Part shown: in pieces, positions 46,017-53,887 of the stretch
Numbering within the stretch: the stretch's first letter is position 1
Layout: each line of letters begins with the position of its first letter
From: Acidimicrobiales bacterium
Lineage (GTDB): Bacteria > Actinomycetota > Acidimicrobiia > Acidimicrobiales > JAVJTC01
Length of the DNA: 64,000 nucleotides
Assembly (NCBI GenBank): GCA_040219085.1
Contig: JAVJTC010000020.1
Location: forward strand, 1 to 64,000
Direction of reading: 5' to 3'
Program-made: the position numbers and the translations under genes
The notes under the pieces: generated by a model
Database searches by the model: none
What the model saw: the letters and a program-made list of their open reading frames with translations, nothing else
Told to the model about the DNA's origin: nothing

Positions 46017-47150
46017 TCACCTGCGGCTGATGCCCCGCCAGAGTTGACGGAAGGGTGCGGCGGCGAGAGCGAGCCGGTCGGGCACGCGCTCGTCGGCCAG
46101 CGCGGGCTGTGGCCCCACGTAGCCGGCCAGCATGCGGACCTTGTCCGCGGGCCGTTCGACGAGGCCGTAGCGGAACCGCATGAGCGCGAACTTGTCCAGG
46201 GGCTCGAGGATCGACGGGTCCGGGGTGGCACCCAGATCCAACAGTCCGAGAGCATCGACACCGTCGAAGGCGACGTCGAGGCAGCGCCGCGCATGCCAGG
46301 CGTCGGCGGTCGCGGTGACCTCGTCGACCAGCTGGGGGCGTTGGGCGAGGAGCCGGGCCACGTCCACGGCCCACTTCAGTCGCTCGAGGCGGTGGCGCCC
46401 CGCGTGCACCGCCACGAACGTCATCTCGTCCACCTCACCCAGAACCGGTATCTCCGTGTCTGAGGGCGAGACCGAACCGCGGCGGTGCCAGAGGCCCGCG
46501 AAGTCGACGTCCGTCGCCACCGTGGACTCGAGACGCCAGTGGATCTCCACGGCGGCGTCGTCGCGGGTCATCAGCACCTGGTTGAACACGTACCGCAGCC
46601 AGCGCCGCCAGGACGGGTCCACGCCGTTCGCCCGGTCCCGGGGCGGGTCCCAGCCTCCGGCGACGAGAGCGGCGGCCGCCTCGTCGAGGGTGCCCACGTC
46701 GATGAGGACGTCGATGTCCCCAGGGTGCCGACCGGCGAGGCGGCCGGTCGTGTTCAGCGCCAGCGGAAGTCCCTTGAGGACCAGCAGCGGTACACCGGCG
46801 GTTGTCAGCGTCGAGACGATCTCGCCGAGTTGGGCTCCGGCGTGCAGGCTCCGGAGGGCCTGGGTGTGTGCTTTGTGCATGAGCGAGGACCGGACATCCG
46901 CGGGAAGGTCCAGCTCTGACAGGATCGGGGCGATGACCGGGACGACGAGATGGTATTCGGCTGCGTCGGCGAACGCCGCCGGGTCGCCCACGGGCGGGGG
47001 AGAGCACGCCTCACCCGATTCACGTGCGAGCGCGAAGGCGAGGACGCGCAGAAGGTCGATCAGGAGAACGTCGTGACCGGATCGTCGGTGACCGGATCCT
47101 CCGCGTTGGTCGCGTCGATCGACAGTCGCCGCAGCATCGGCTCGTGCCAC
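46017..47150 (-). CDS. Nucleotidyltransferase family protein (NTP_transf_5-type) of the RiPP cluster
   Basis: This is a protein of up to 377 residues. The core motif is LLVLKGLPLALN followed by HPGDIDVLID, with the GDxD-type acidic residues of active nucleotidyltransferases intact. Similar proteins accompany HPr-kinase genes in paeninodin-type lasso clusters. The GTG at 47150 gives the longest frame, but its first 26 residues overlap the precursor gene at 47060-47194 and look non-coding. The true start is probably near 47070, just after the precursor stop, though no standard start codon is evident there. It ends next to the sulfotransferase gene. Confidence 0.8.
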   Translation of the reverse strand: MARADAAATVDRRDQRGGSGHRRSGHDVLLIDLLRVLAFALARESGEACSPPPVGDPAAFADAAEYHLVVPVIAPILSELDLPADVRSSLMHKAHTQALRSLHAGAQLGEIVSTLTTAGVPLLVLKGLPLALNTTGRLAGRHPGDIDVLIDVGTLDEAAAALVAGGWDPPRDRANGVDPSWRRWLRYVFNQVLMTRDDAAVEIHWRLESTVATDVDFAGLWHRRGSVSPSDTEIPVLGEVDEMTFVAVHAGRHRLERLKWAVDVARLLAQRPQLVDEVTATADAWHARRCLDVAFDGVDALGLLDLGATPDPSILEPLDKFALMRFRYGLVERPADKVRMLAGYVGPQPALADERVPDRLALAAAPFRQLWRGISRR

Positions 47151-47194
47151 CGGCTCCGCTCCGATTCAGCCTCTGGGTTGGTGGTGTGCGCCAT
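47060..47194 (-). CDS. Candidate RiPP (lasso-type) precursor peptide A1, 44 residues
   Basis: This is an unannotated small gene. The leader contains W16-H-E-P19-M-L21, matching the (W/Y)xxPxL motif bound by B1 proteins, followed by T29 at the expected -2 position. The predicted core is A31 to S44, starting with Ala and with Asp at core positions 7 and 8 (D37, D38) for a macrolactam. It ends in Ser, as do precursors phosphorylated by HPr-kinase homologues. A TAGAAT box sits 6 bases before ATG 47194, fitting a leaderless transcript. It is followed by the nucleotidyltransferase gene and preceded by B1 on the same strand. Confidence 0.7.
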   Translation of the reverse strand: MAHTTNPEAESERSRWHEPMLRRLSIDATNAEDPVTDDPVTTFS

Positions 47195-47200
47195 CGGCAG

Positions 47201-47206
47201 ATTCTA
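47201..47206 (-). promoter_or_regulatory. -10 box of the A1 precursor gene
   Basis: TAGAAT on the minus strand ends 6 bases before the ATG of precursor A1. With this spacing the transcript would begin at the start codon, as in many leaderless actinobacterial genes. No good -35 box is visible. Confidence 0.45.
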
Positions 47207-47268
47207 CGCGCCTGGATTCGTGTCGTGCCCCGGTGGGCAGGGGGGCGAGGTTGCGGACGGAACGGCGC

Positions 47269-47553
47269 TCAGTTGGTGACGGTGACGAGGTCCGCCTCGA
47301 CCATGTCGCTGAGCAGCGCGATCACGTCGTTGCGACAGGTCGCCTCGTCGACGTCGTAGTCCGCCATCAGGGCCGAACAGATGGTGCCGACCGCAGCGGG
47401 TTCGGAGATCAGCGACCAGATGTGCTGGCCGATGTCGTCGAGCCCGTAGTAGTTCCCCGAATCCGGGTCCAGCATCACGAGGTCGTCGTTCACAGGGGCC
47501 GTGAGTGGCCGCCGGCTGCGAACCACCACTGAGTCTTGGGTGAGGTCGGTCAT
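47269..47553 (-). CDS. PqqD-like leader-binding protein, lasso B1 type
   Basis: This is a 94-residue protein from ATG 47553 (a GTG at 47559 is possible). It has the winged-helix PqqD/RRE signature: VMLDPDSGNYYGLDDIGQHI, WSLISE, and a helical end with ALLSDMVEADLV. In lasso clusters the stand-alone B1 protein binds the leader and presents it to the B2 protease. It is 76 bases upstream of precursor A1 on the same strand and divergent from B2, matching that role. Confidence 0.85.
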   Translation of the reverse strand: MTDLTQDSVVVRSRRPLTAPVNDDLVMLDPDSGNYYGLDDIGQHIWSLISEPAAVGTICSALMADYDVDEATCRNDVIALLSDMVEADLVTVTN

Positions 47554-47636
47554 GGACACGCCCCGGAGTGTGGCGCCCGCAGGGCGCTCCTGTCCATCAT
47601 TGGTGCAGACGGTGACTGTCGACGGGAAGGGTGCAC

Positions 47637-48086
47637 GTGCTTCGTGCGCTGAAGACTGCGATCACGATGGACGCCGGTCGGCGCCGGTTGGCACTGCGCT
47701 GTGGATTCGAGTTGGTCCGCGCATCGGCACAGTTGGCGGTCGTGCGTCGCAGCGCGATCTCGCCGCTGCTCGGTGACGCGCGTCCTGCGCTCGACCCGGC
47801 GGGACTCGCCCCCGCGTCGGACGCGGACCTGCGGCTGGGTATCGAGGTCGGTCGCCTGGTTGCGCGTATCGCAGCGGTGCTTCCGTGGCATCCGGGGTGT
47901 CTGCGCCAGGTACTGGCGTGTCGCCGCACTCTCACAGCCCGGGGGGTTGAAACGGTCATCCATCTCGGGGTGGCGGACGCGGCGACACTGGGGGCGCACG
48001 CCTGGGTGAGCGTCGGCAACATCGTCGTCAACGGTGCGGGGCAGCAGGAGGCACACACGCCGCTTGCGAGTTACCGGGGCCGCTGA
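47637..48086 (+). CDS. Lasso peptide biosynthesis B2-type transglutaminase-like protease
   Basis: This is a 149-residue protein. The B2 family signature WHPGCLRQVLACRRTL holds the catalytic Cys, and LGAHAWVSVG the catalytic His. The expected third residue, Asp, should follow within about 12 residues, but the sequence there reads IVVNGAG, so the triad is incomplete by eye. GTG 47637 has GGAAGG 6 bases upstream; GTG 47631 is too close to it. B2 cleaves the leader from the precursor. The gene is followed by HPr-kinase-like genes after a 170-base gap with no recognisable feature. Confidence 0.82.
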   Translation: MLRALKTAITMDAGRRRLALRCGFELVRASAQLAVVRRSAISPLLGDARPALDPAGLAPASDADLRLGIEVGRLVARIAAVLPWHPGCLRQVLACRRTLTARGVETVIHLGVADAATLGAHAWVSVGNIVVNGAGQQEAHTPLASYRGR

Positions 48087-48256
48087 ACGAGAGATGAGGC
48101 GCCGACAACGAGGTCGGTGGCGGAGAAATACGCTGGTGGTGGGCCGCAGCCCGCACCATTACAACACCGCCCGCCAGGTTCACGTATCGAGATCCACCCG
48201 CTGTCGTGCGTCGCGGTGTGTTGGCCTCCGTGTCCCTCGACGACGATAGTGGGCGG

Positions 48257-49144
48257 GTGAACGACCGTCCGAGCGACAGTCCCGGCGTCGCCGGAGGGAA
48301 CGCCACCCTCCCCGCCCGACTCGTGGGCGCGACCGTCACGGTCACCCGTCATGGCGAACCGGAGCCCGGGGGCCTGCGCGAGTTGAGCGGCCTCGGGGGT
48401 GGCGAACACCTGCGAGTCCACGCGGATGGCGGCCGGGCGGTCATCTGGGCCGACCGGGTCGGCCACATCTGCGTGGAGCAGGGCCGCAAGGTGGCGATCC
48501 ACCCACAACCCGGGCTGGACGACGAATACCTCGCGGCCTACCTCTACGGGCTGGTGGCCACCCTGGTACTCGGCCAGCAGAAGCGATTCGCGCTGCACGC
48601 GTCAACGGTCGCGGTAGACGGGACGCGCGTGGCTCTCTCGGGGAACCGCGGTGCGGGCAAGACCACGACGTCGCTGTCGCTGGTGGCACGCGGGGCGGAG
48701 CCGGTGACCGATGACCTCACTGTCCTCGACGTCGACGACCCACGTGTACACACGGTGTCGATCGGGCGCCCGCTGCACGTCTGGCCCGACACCATCGAAA
48801 TGGTAGGGCTGGATCTCGGGCCCGCGGTGTCCGATGGCGCCGACGGTTCCAAGTTGACGATCCCGTGGGTGGATGCGGAGCCCGGGGAGGTGGCCGCGGT
48901 CGTCGTACTCGTGCCCGACGACGTGTCGGAGCCGGTCATCGGGCGGTTGTCGGGGAGCGACGCCTTCGTCGCGGTCGACATCCAGACGAGCTGGCGCACG
49001 GTCGTCTCACAGATCTGGCCCACGGAACTCTTCGCATGGCGGGCGACGGTGGCGCACCGACTACCGGTATTCGAGCTGCGCCGGCCCCGGGAGGGCTGGC
49101 CACTCGACGACCTCTGCGAACGGATCGAGGGACTGGTTCGGTGA
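48257..49144 (+). CDS. HPr-kinase-like protein K1 of the RiPP cluster
   Basis: This is a 295-residue protein from GTG 48257 (an upstream frame start at 48206 is possible). The kinase core has H114 in LHASTVAV, Walker A GNRGAGKT (129-136) and the acidic pair D152-D153 in VTDDLTV, all matching the HPr-kinase-like family. In paeninodin-type clusters such kinases phosphorylate the precursor C-terminal Ser, and precursor A1 here ends in Ser. Its stop overlaps the next kinase gene as GTGA. Confidence 0.85.
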   Translation: MNDRPSDSPGVAGGNATLPARLVGATVTVTRHGEPEPGGLRELSGLGGGEHLRVHADGGRAVIWADRVGHICVEQGRKVAIHPQPGLDDEYLAAYLYGLVATLVLGQQKRFALHASTVAVDGTRVALSGNRGAGKTTTSLSLVARGAEPVTDDLTVLDVDDPRVHTVSIGRPLHVWPDTIEMVGLDLGPAVSDGADGSKLTIPWVDAEPGEVAAVVVLVPDDVSEPVIGRLSGSDAFVAVDIQTSWRTVVSQIWPTELFAWRATVAHRLPVFELRRPREGWPLDDLCERIEGLVR

Positions 49145-50046
49145 CTGCCGGTTCCGGTCGTTCCCCGGACCGTCCCGGCGACGGATCCGATCGCGGCGGG
49201 GATGCCTTCCGCTCGGACGTGCCCGCCGAGGTGCTGGGTGTGCCCGTCACGCTCGCGGAACCTGTCGCCTACGGGCCGGCGGATCGGGAAGCGGGTGGGC
49301 TCCGACACGGCTCGTGGTTCCGGGTCTCGCATGGGCACTGCACCGCATGGTTCCCGAGCTGTGCCCACGTGGAGGTCCGCCCCGACGGTGTGACCATCCG
49401 TCCTGTGCCCGGCGTCGACCCGGTGCGGCTCGCGGCGGTGATGCTCGGCCCCGTCGCGGGAATCGTCGCCACCCTGGCAGGCCACATCTGCCTGCATGCC
49501 ACGGCGGTCGCCGTCGACGGGCAAGCGATCGTCCTGGGAGGACCGCGCGGCATCGGAAAGTCCACGACTGCGCTCGCGGCGGTCGCGCTCGGGGCCGCAG
49601 CCGTCGCCGACGACGTCGCCGTCCTTCGGCGCAACGATCACACGGTCACCACCGCTGGCCATGGCCGCCCCCTCATGGTCTTCCCCGAGGACGCTCGGTC
49701 GGGCGGAGTCGATCTGACAGGCCCGGTCGCGGACGGGGTCGGGAAGGTTGCCATCCCCTGGGGGGACACGCGGCCGCGTGTGGTGAGTGTCGTGGTGAGC
49801 CTCGAAAGAGATGAGAGCGTCCGAGGGCCGACCGTCGAGACGCTCGACGGGATGGATGCCATCTCAGCCCTGCACCGCCTCAGCTACCTGCGCCGCGTCG
49901 GCGACGCGTTGGACCCCCGCATGATGTTCGCCGAACGTGTCGCAGTCGCAGAGGCGGTGCCCGTCGTGCGGCTCCGGCGACCTCCGGCGGGGTGCTCGGC
50001 GAAACAGGTCGCCGAAGTTGCGTTGTCGCTCATGTCCGGGCGGTGA
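49141..50046 (+). CDS. HPr-kinase-like protein K2 of the RiPP cluster
   Basis: This is a 301-residue paralogue of K1. Active-site motifs are intact: H119 in CLHATAV, Walker A GGPRGIGKS (133-141) and D157-D158 in VADDVAVL. Overlap of its GTG with the stop of K1 shows joint translation. Why two active-looking kinases are encoded in tandem is unclear; they may act on the two precursors. Upstream codons toward 48865 are K1 in another frame, not coding. Confidence 0.85.
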   Translation: MTAGSGRSPDRPGDGSDRGGDAFRSDVPAEVLGVPVTLAEPVAYGPADREAGGLRHGSWFRVSHGHCTAWFPSCAHVEVRPDGVTIRPVPGVDPVRLAAVMLGPVAGIVATLAGHICLHATAVAVDGQAIVLGGPRGIGKSTTALAAVALGAAAVADDVAVLRRNDHTVTTAGHGRPLMVFPEDARSGGVDLTGPVADGVGKVAIPWGDTRPRVVSVVVSLERDESVRGPTVETLDGMDAISALHRLSYLRRVGDALDPRMMFAERVAVAEAVPVVRLRRPPAGCSAKQVAEVALSLMSGR

Positions 50047-50079
50047 CCTACCGGAGAGGAATGCCCCGGCGCGGGTCGC

Positions 50080-50241
50080 TCAGAACGGCGAGGCGGCGGT
50101 GCTCGCCGGACGTCCACCGCCGTCAGAGCCGGTCGTCGCGCCGTTGGCGGTGAGCCGTGCTGAAACGGACCGGAGCGTCGGTGCGTGCCAGGGGCGCTGT
50201 TGTCCCGGGGTGGGCGTGATGTCGTGATCGGATTCCGCCAT
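50080..50241 (-). CDS. Candidate RiPP (lasso-type) precursor peptide A2, 53 residues
   Basis: This is a small frame on the strand opposite to its neighbours, between K2 and the cyclase. The leader has W18-H-A-P21-T-L23-R, then T31, which aligns position by position with A1 (W16...T29). Asp40 aligns with A1 Asp38 and would be core position 8. The predicted first core residue would be N33, which is unusual; a start at G34 gives a 7-residue ring. The peptide ends in ASPF rather than Ser. ATG 50241 lacks a clear ribosome site; longer in-frame starts exist at 50250 (GTG) and 50283. Confidence 0.5.
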   Translation of the reverse strand: MAESDHDITPTPGQQRPWHAPTLRSVSARLTANGATTGSDGGGRPASTAASPF

Positions 50242-50366
50242 GGGGGTCACGATAGCAACTTCGCAGGACGTGGCGCCGATCATCGGTTGGACCAGGCCGT
50301 GGGGACCGAAGCAGCGGGGGCGGGGATAGTGGCGTCCGGCTCGTCCGGTCGTGCACCATCGCGGCC

Positions 50367-52295
50367 ATGAATCTGATCGGCGGAGTGGTCACGTGGAAAA
50401 CGCCCACTCCTGATGTGTCCGGTCTCGCCGGTTCACTCGGAGCCGCGCCAGTCCACGGGTGGCGGGGTGGCCTCGGACCCGGGCGCGTCATCATGTTGTC
50501 GGCAGGTGCCGCCGGAGCGGATCCGTCGCTGTCGGTCGCGGCATCCGGGACGGCCGCGGCCACCGGCGGACGCCTCGCCGGATCGCGTCGCCTGGCCGCG
50601 GAGCTCGGCCTTTCCCCCGGTTGCGACGCCGACGTCGCCCTCGGCTTCTACCTGCGTCGGGGCCCCGCTGCCATCGGGCGTCTCGGAGACATCGCCCTGG
50701 CGGTGGTCGACCCGGAGCGGGAGATGCTGATGCTCGCCGTCGGACCGGCGGCCGCTACTCCACTGTGTGTATGGCGGAACGATGAGATGGTGGCTTTCGC
50801 ATCCCACGCTCTGGCCCTCACCGGGCTCCAGGCCGTCGGGCACCACCTCGACGAGCGGCGGGCGGTGGAAATGGCCGCCGGTCTGTTCGCAGGAGAACGG
50901 ACCCTGGTGGCAGGCGTGAGTCGGATCCCACCCGGGACGATGCTGCTGTGCAGGGCCGACGGTGTCACGTCGCGGAGGTGGTGGCGTCCCCGTGACGTGG
51001 TCGACGACGCCCCGATCGACGACCACGCCACCCGGTTGCGAGGCGCCCTCGAGGAAGCAGTGGCCGACGCCCTGGATGACGCGGCATCACCCGGGGTGCT
51101 TCTCAGCGGTGGGCTCGACTCGGCGTCGGTGGCGGCGGTCGCCGTCGAGCTTCACGACGGGCCGGTGCGGTCCTACACATCGGTGCCGCCGCCGGGTTGG
51201 ACCGGTGACGTCGGCCCGGGATGGGTCGCCGACGAGAGGTCCGCCGTCGAGGCGCTCGCGGCGCGCCACCCGACGTTGCGAACGACGTTCACAGGGAGCG
51301 ACAGCGGGGACGTCTTCGTTGCCCATGAGAAGTTCTGGGAGCTGGGTGGGGTCGCCGCGCGCAACGTCGCCAATGCGCTCTGGTACGACGCAGCTCACGC
51401 CGCGGCGGCCGGAGACGGCGTCGACGTCGTGCTCGTTGGGGAGGAGGGGAACCTCGCCTTCAGCGCCGACGGACCGGAATGGCTCGTCGAACTCCTACGG
51501 GAGGGCCGGCCGGTGCGGCTGCTCCATGAGGCCCGTGCCCGGGGGAGGCTGACGGGGACGACCCTCGCACACGTTCTCCGTCGGGACCTTCTGTCGCCTC
51601 TCGTGCCGGCGCGGGTTCGACGTCGCCTCGGCCGCGTGCCGATGGACGATGCGATCCGGCGATGGCGCTCGGCGTGGGCGGTGCGACCCGGGGCGCGGGC
51701 GATCCTCGGCGACGACGATGTGGCGGGTCTGTTCACGGGTGCCACGTCCTGGCGGGCCGAGCAGGTGGACGTCTCGCTGCGAAGTGCGGCGGCACACGCG
51801 GAGACGTCGCAGGCACGGGCGCTGCTAACGGGGGCGGTGACGAGGGATCCGTTGGCGGACCGACGGGTCCTCGATGCCGCGCTGGCCCAGCCCGAGACGG
51901 TCCGACGCGTCGAAGGTGTGGACCGTGCCGTCTGCCGCCGGGCGATGCGTGACCTGGTTCCCGCCGAGATCCTCGACCGTCGCACCAGGGGCGCGCAGTT
52001 GCCCGACTGGTTCGAGAGGTTCGGCGAGATGCGTACCGTGTTCGAGGAGCAGGTGGCTGCCGCCAGGGGCCATGCGCTGTCCTCGGAGATCATCGACGTC
52101 GACCGTCTAGCCGGGATCCTCGACGGCTGGCCGGACGTTGCGCCGCGCGGCAGGCAGGCGTCCGAGCTGCGTTTCACGCTGCCACGTGCCCTGATGGTGA
52201 GCGCCCACCTCCGGTGGTTCGAGCGGCGGCGGGATCGTCCGCTCCCCACCGCTGTCGTGGAGTACGTGAAACCGTACGGAACCCGAGGCCGCTGA
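50367..52295 (+). CDS. Lasso peptide cyclase-type asparagine synthase
   Basis: This is a 642-residue protein with the two-domain layout of asparagine synthase. It lacks Cys2 (it begins MNLIGG), so it has no glutaminase activity, as in lasso isopeptide-forming cyclases. The ATP-binding PP-loop is LLSGGLDSASV (SGGLDS 247-252). Its C-terminal part includes FERFGEMRTVFEEQ and AVVEYVKPYG. In lasso biosynthesis it adenylates a side-chain carboxylate (Asp/Glu) and closes the ring. It starts a run with the degenerate kinase and sulfotransferase, with 1-base to overlapping spacing. Confidence 0.88.
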   Translation: MNLIGGVVTWKTPTPDVSGLAGSLGAAPVHGWRGGLGPGRVIMLSAGAAGADPSLSVAASGTAAATGGRLAGSRRLAAELGLSPGCDADVALGFYLRRGPAAIGRLGDIALAVVDPEREMLMLAVGPAAATPLCVWRNDEMVAFASHALALTGLQAVGHHLDERRAVEMAAGLFAGERTLVAGVSRIPPGTMLLCRADGVTSRRWWRPRDVVDDAPIDDHATRLRGALEEAVADALDDAASPGVLLSGGLDSASVAAVAVELHDGPVRSYTSVPPPGWTGDVGPGWVADERSAVEALAARHPTLRTTFTGSDSGDVFVAHEKFWELGGVAARNVANALWYDAAHAAAAGDGVDVVLVGEEGNLAFSADGPEWLVELLREGRPVRLLHEARARGRLTGTTLAHVLRRDLLSPLVPARVRRRLGRVPMDDAIRRWRSAWAVRPGARAILGDDDVAGLFTGATSWRAEQVDVSLRSAAAHAETSQARALLTGAVTRDPLADRRVLDAALAQPETVRRVEGVDRAVCRRAMRDLVPAEILDRRTRGAQLPDWFERFGEMRTVFEEQVAAARGHALSSEIIDVDRLAGILDGWPDVAPRGRQASELRFTLPRALMVSAHLRWFERRRDRPLPTAVVEYVKPYGTRGR

Positions 52296-52296
52296 G

Positions 52297-53058
52297 GTGC
52301 TGGACGGAGCATCGGCGTCGATCCCGGTCGCCGCGGTCCGCCCGGACCGCGGCGTCGTGGCCGTCGACGGGCTGGGTCGCGTGGAGGTGGACGATTCCGG
52401 GGCGGTCGTCGCGTCCGTCGTGGACGGCGACGAACCCGGCTCGATCGAGGCGCTGGTGATCCCAGCTGTCGCGCTCGGCGACGTACTGGCGGGCCGGTTC
52501 CCGTTGCGGGCGGCGGCGGTTTCCCACGCGCAGGCCGGGGTGATCATCGTCGGAGACGCCGCCAGCGGCGCCTCCACAGTCGCCGCCGCGCTCGCGGGTG
52601 CCGGCGGTGCGGTGCTCGCCGACATGGTGACCGTCGTCGAGTCCGGATGGATCGATCCTCGGGGTGGTCGGGTGGAACTCCAGCCCGACGCTGCCGCAGC
52701 CCTCGGCCTCGGCGACGGTTCAGTGATACGTCCCGGCGTCTCCAAGCGCCGCTACGAGCTCACTGCCGCGAAAGAACCCGTGGAGGCCACTCATCTGATT
52801 CACGTTGTCCGAAGCGACCACGTCGAACGTCCCGAGGTCGCCACGGGGGACACCTTCGATGCCGTCACCCGGTTGGTCACCGCCGGCTGGCACCCCTGGG
52901 CGCTGGAGGGGCTCGGTCTACAGCCGCGCCGATTCGAGTTCGTGACAGCCCTTGCTCGACGTCTCAGCACGGCCAGGTTGACGGTGCCAGCCGCTCACGT
53001 CGACCCCGGGGCCATCGTGGCCGGGGTCATCACCGTCACCGGAGGCACCGGTGGGTGA
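52297..53058 (+). CDS. HPr-kinase-like pseudokinase K3
   Basis: This is a 253-residue protein with the layout of K1 and K2 but without the active-site residues. The loop reads GDAASGAS (86-93) where Walker A needs GK(S/T), the catalytic His position reads RAAAV (71-75), and the DD pair reads LADM (107-110). All three sites are changed at once, so loss of kinase activity is likely. It may be a regulatory or binding partner, or a relic. GTG 52297 is 1 base after the cyclase stop; the next gene overlaps it by 8 bases. Confidence 0.78.
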   Translation: MLDGASASIPVAAVRPDRGVVAVDGLGRVEVDDSGAVVASVVDGDEPGSIEALVIPAVALGDVLAGRFPLRAAAVSHAQAGVIIVGDAASGASTVAAALAGAGGAVLADMVTVVESGWIDPRGGRVELQPDAAAALGLGDGSVIRPGVSKRRYELTAAKEPVEATHLIHVVRSDHVERPEVATGDTFDAVTRLVTAGWHPWALEGLGLQPRRFEFVTALARRLSTARLTVPAAHVDPGAIVAGVITVTGGTGG

Positions 53059-53887
53059 CACCGTCTGGCTCTCGTCGTATCCGAAATCGGGCAACACGTG
53101 GTTCAGAGCGGTGCTGACGGCCTGGCTCCGGCTCGGGAGCGGGGACATGCTCACAGATCTCGAGGACCTCCGGTCCGAAGGCATTGCATCGTGGCGGGGC
53201 CGACTCGACGGCGCCCTAGGGCTGGTCTCCACGCTGCTGACCGACGCTGAGATCGCCCGGCTGAGGCCCGTTGCCGACGACGTGATCGACGCCGCGGGAG
53301 GTGAGCGGCTGCCGTGCAAGGTGCACGATGCGTTCCGCTGCGGTGACTCGGGCATGCCTGCCGTCTCGGTCGCCGCCACGAGAGGTGCCGTTTACGTCGT
53401 GCGGGACCCGCGCGACGTCGCGGTGTCCTGGGCGCACCACAACGGGTGGACCATGGAACGGGCTGTCGCGGTGATGAACGACGCGGAGTTCGCGGTCGGC
53501 GGGTCCAGCGGTGGCCGCCAAGTCGTCCAGAGACTCGGGAGGTGGTCCGACCATGTGGTGTCCTGGCTGGACGAGACACCCTTCGATGTGCACGTCGTCC
53601 GGTACGAGGACTGTGTCTCGGACCCCGTCGCCACGTTCGGCTCGGCGCTCGCCTTCCTCGGCCACAGGGGGACCACCGAGCGACTCGAGGCGGCCGTGGA
53701 GGCGACGTCGTTTCAGCGTCTGCGGGCCATCGAGGACGCTGTCGGGTTCTCCGAACGCCCGCCCGCCTCGGACCGGTTCTTCCGACGGGGCCGGCCCGGC
53801 GCGTGGCGCGATGAGCTTCCCGGGCCACTCGCAGCGTCCCTGCGCGGCGACCACGGCGACGTGATGGACAGGTTCAGGTACCGGTAG
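53051..53887 (+). CDS. Sulfotransferase of the RiPP cluster
   Basis: This is a 278-residue protein of the cytosolic sulfotransferase type. PAPS-binding motifs are WLSSYPKSGNTWFRA and GAVYVVRDPRDVAVSWAHH. GTG 53051 overlaps the K3 gene, so it is translated with the cyclase operon. It could sulfate the peptide product, or a glycan from the neighbouring region. It overlaps the end of sufU by 14 bases in convergent orientation. Confidence 0.9.
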   Translation: MGDTVWLSSYPKSGNTWFRAVLTAWLRLGSGDMLTDLEDLRSEGIASWRGRLDGALGLVSTLLTDAEIARLRPVADDVIDAAGGERLPCKVHDAFRCGDSGMPAVSVAATRGAVYVVRDPRDVAVSWAHHNGWTMERAVAVMNDAEFAVGGSSGGRQVVQRLGRWSDHVVSWLDETPFDVHVVRYEDCVSDPVATFGSALAFLGHRGTTERLEAAVEATSFQRLRAIEDAVGFSERPPASDRFFRRGRPGAWRDELPGPLAASLRGDHGDVMDRFRYR

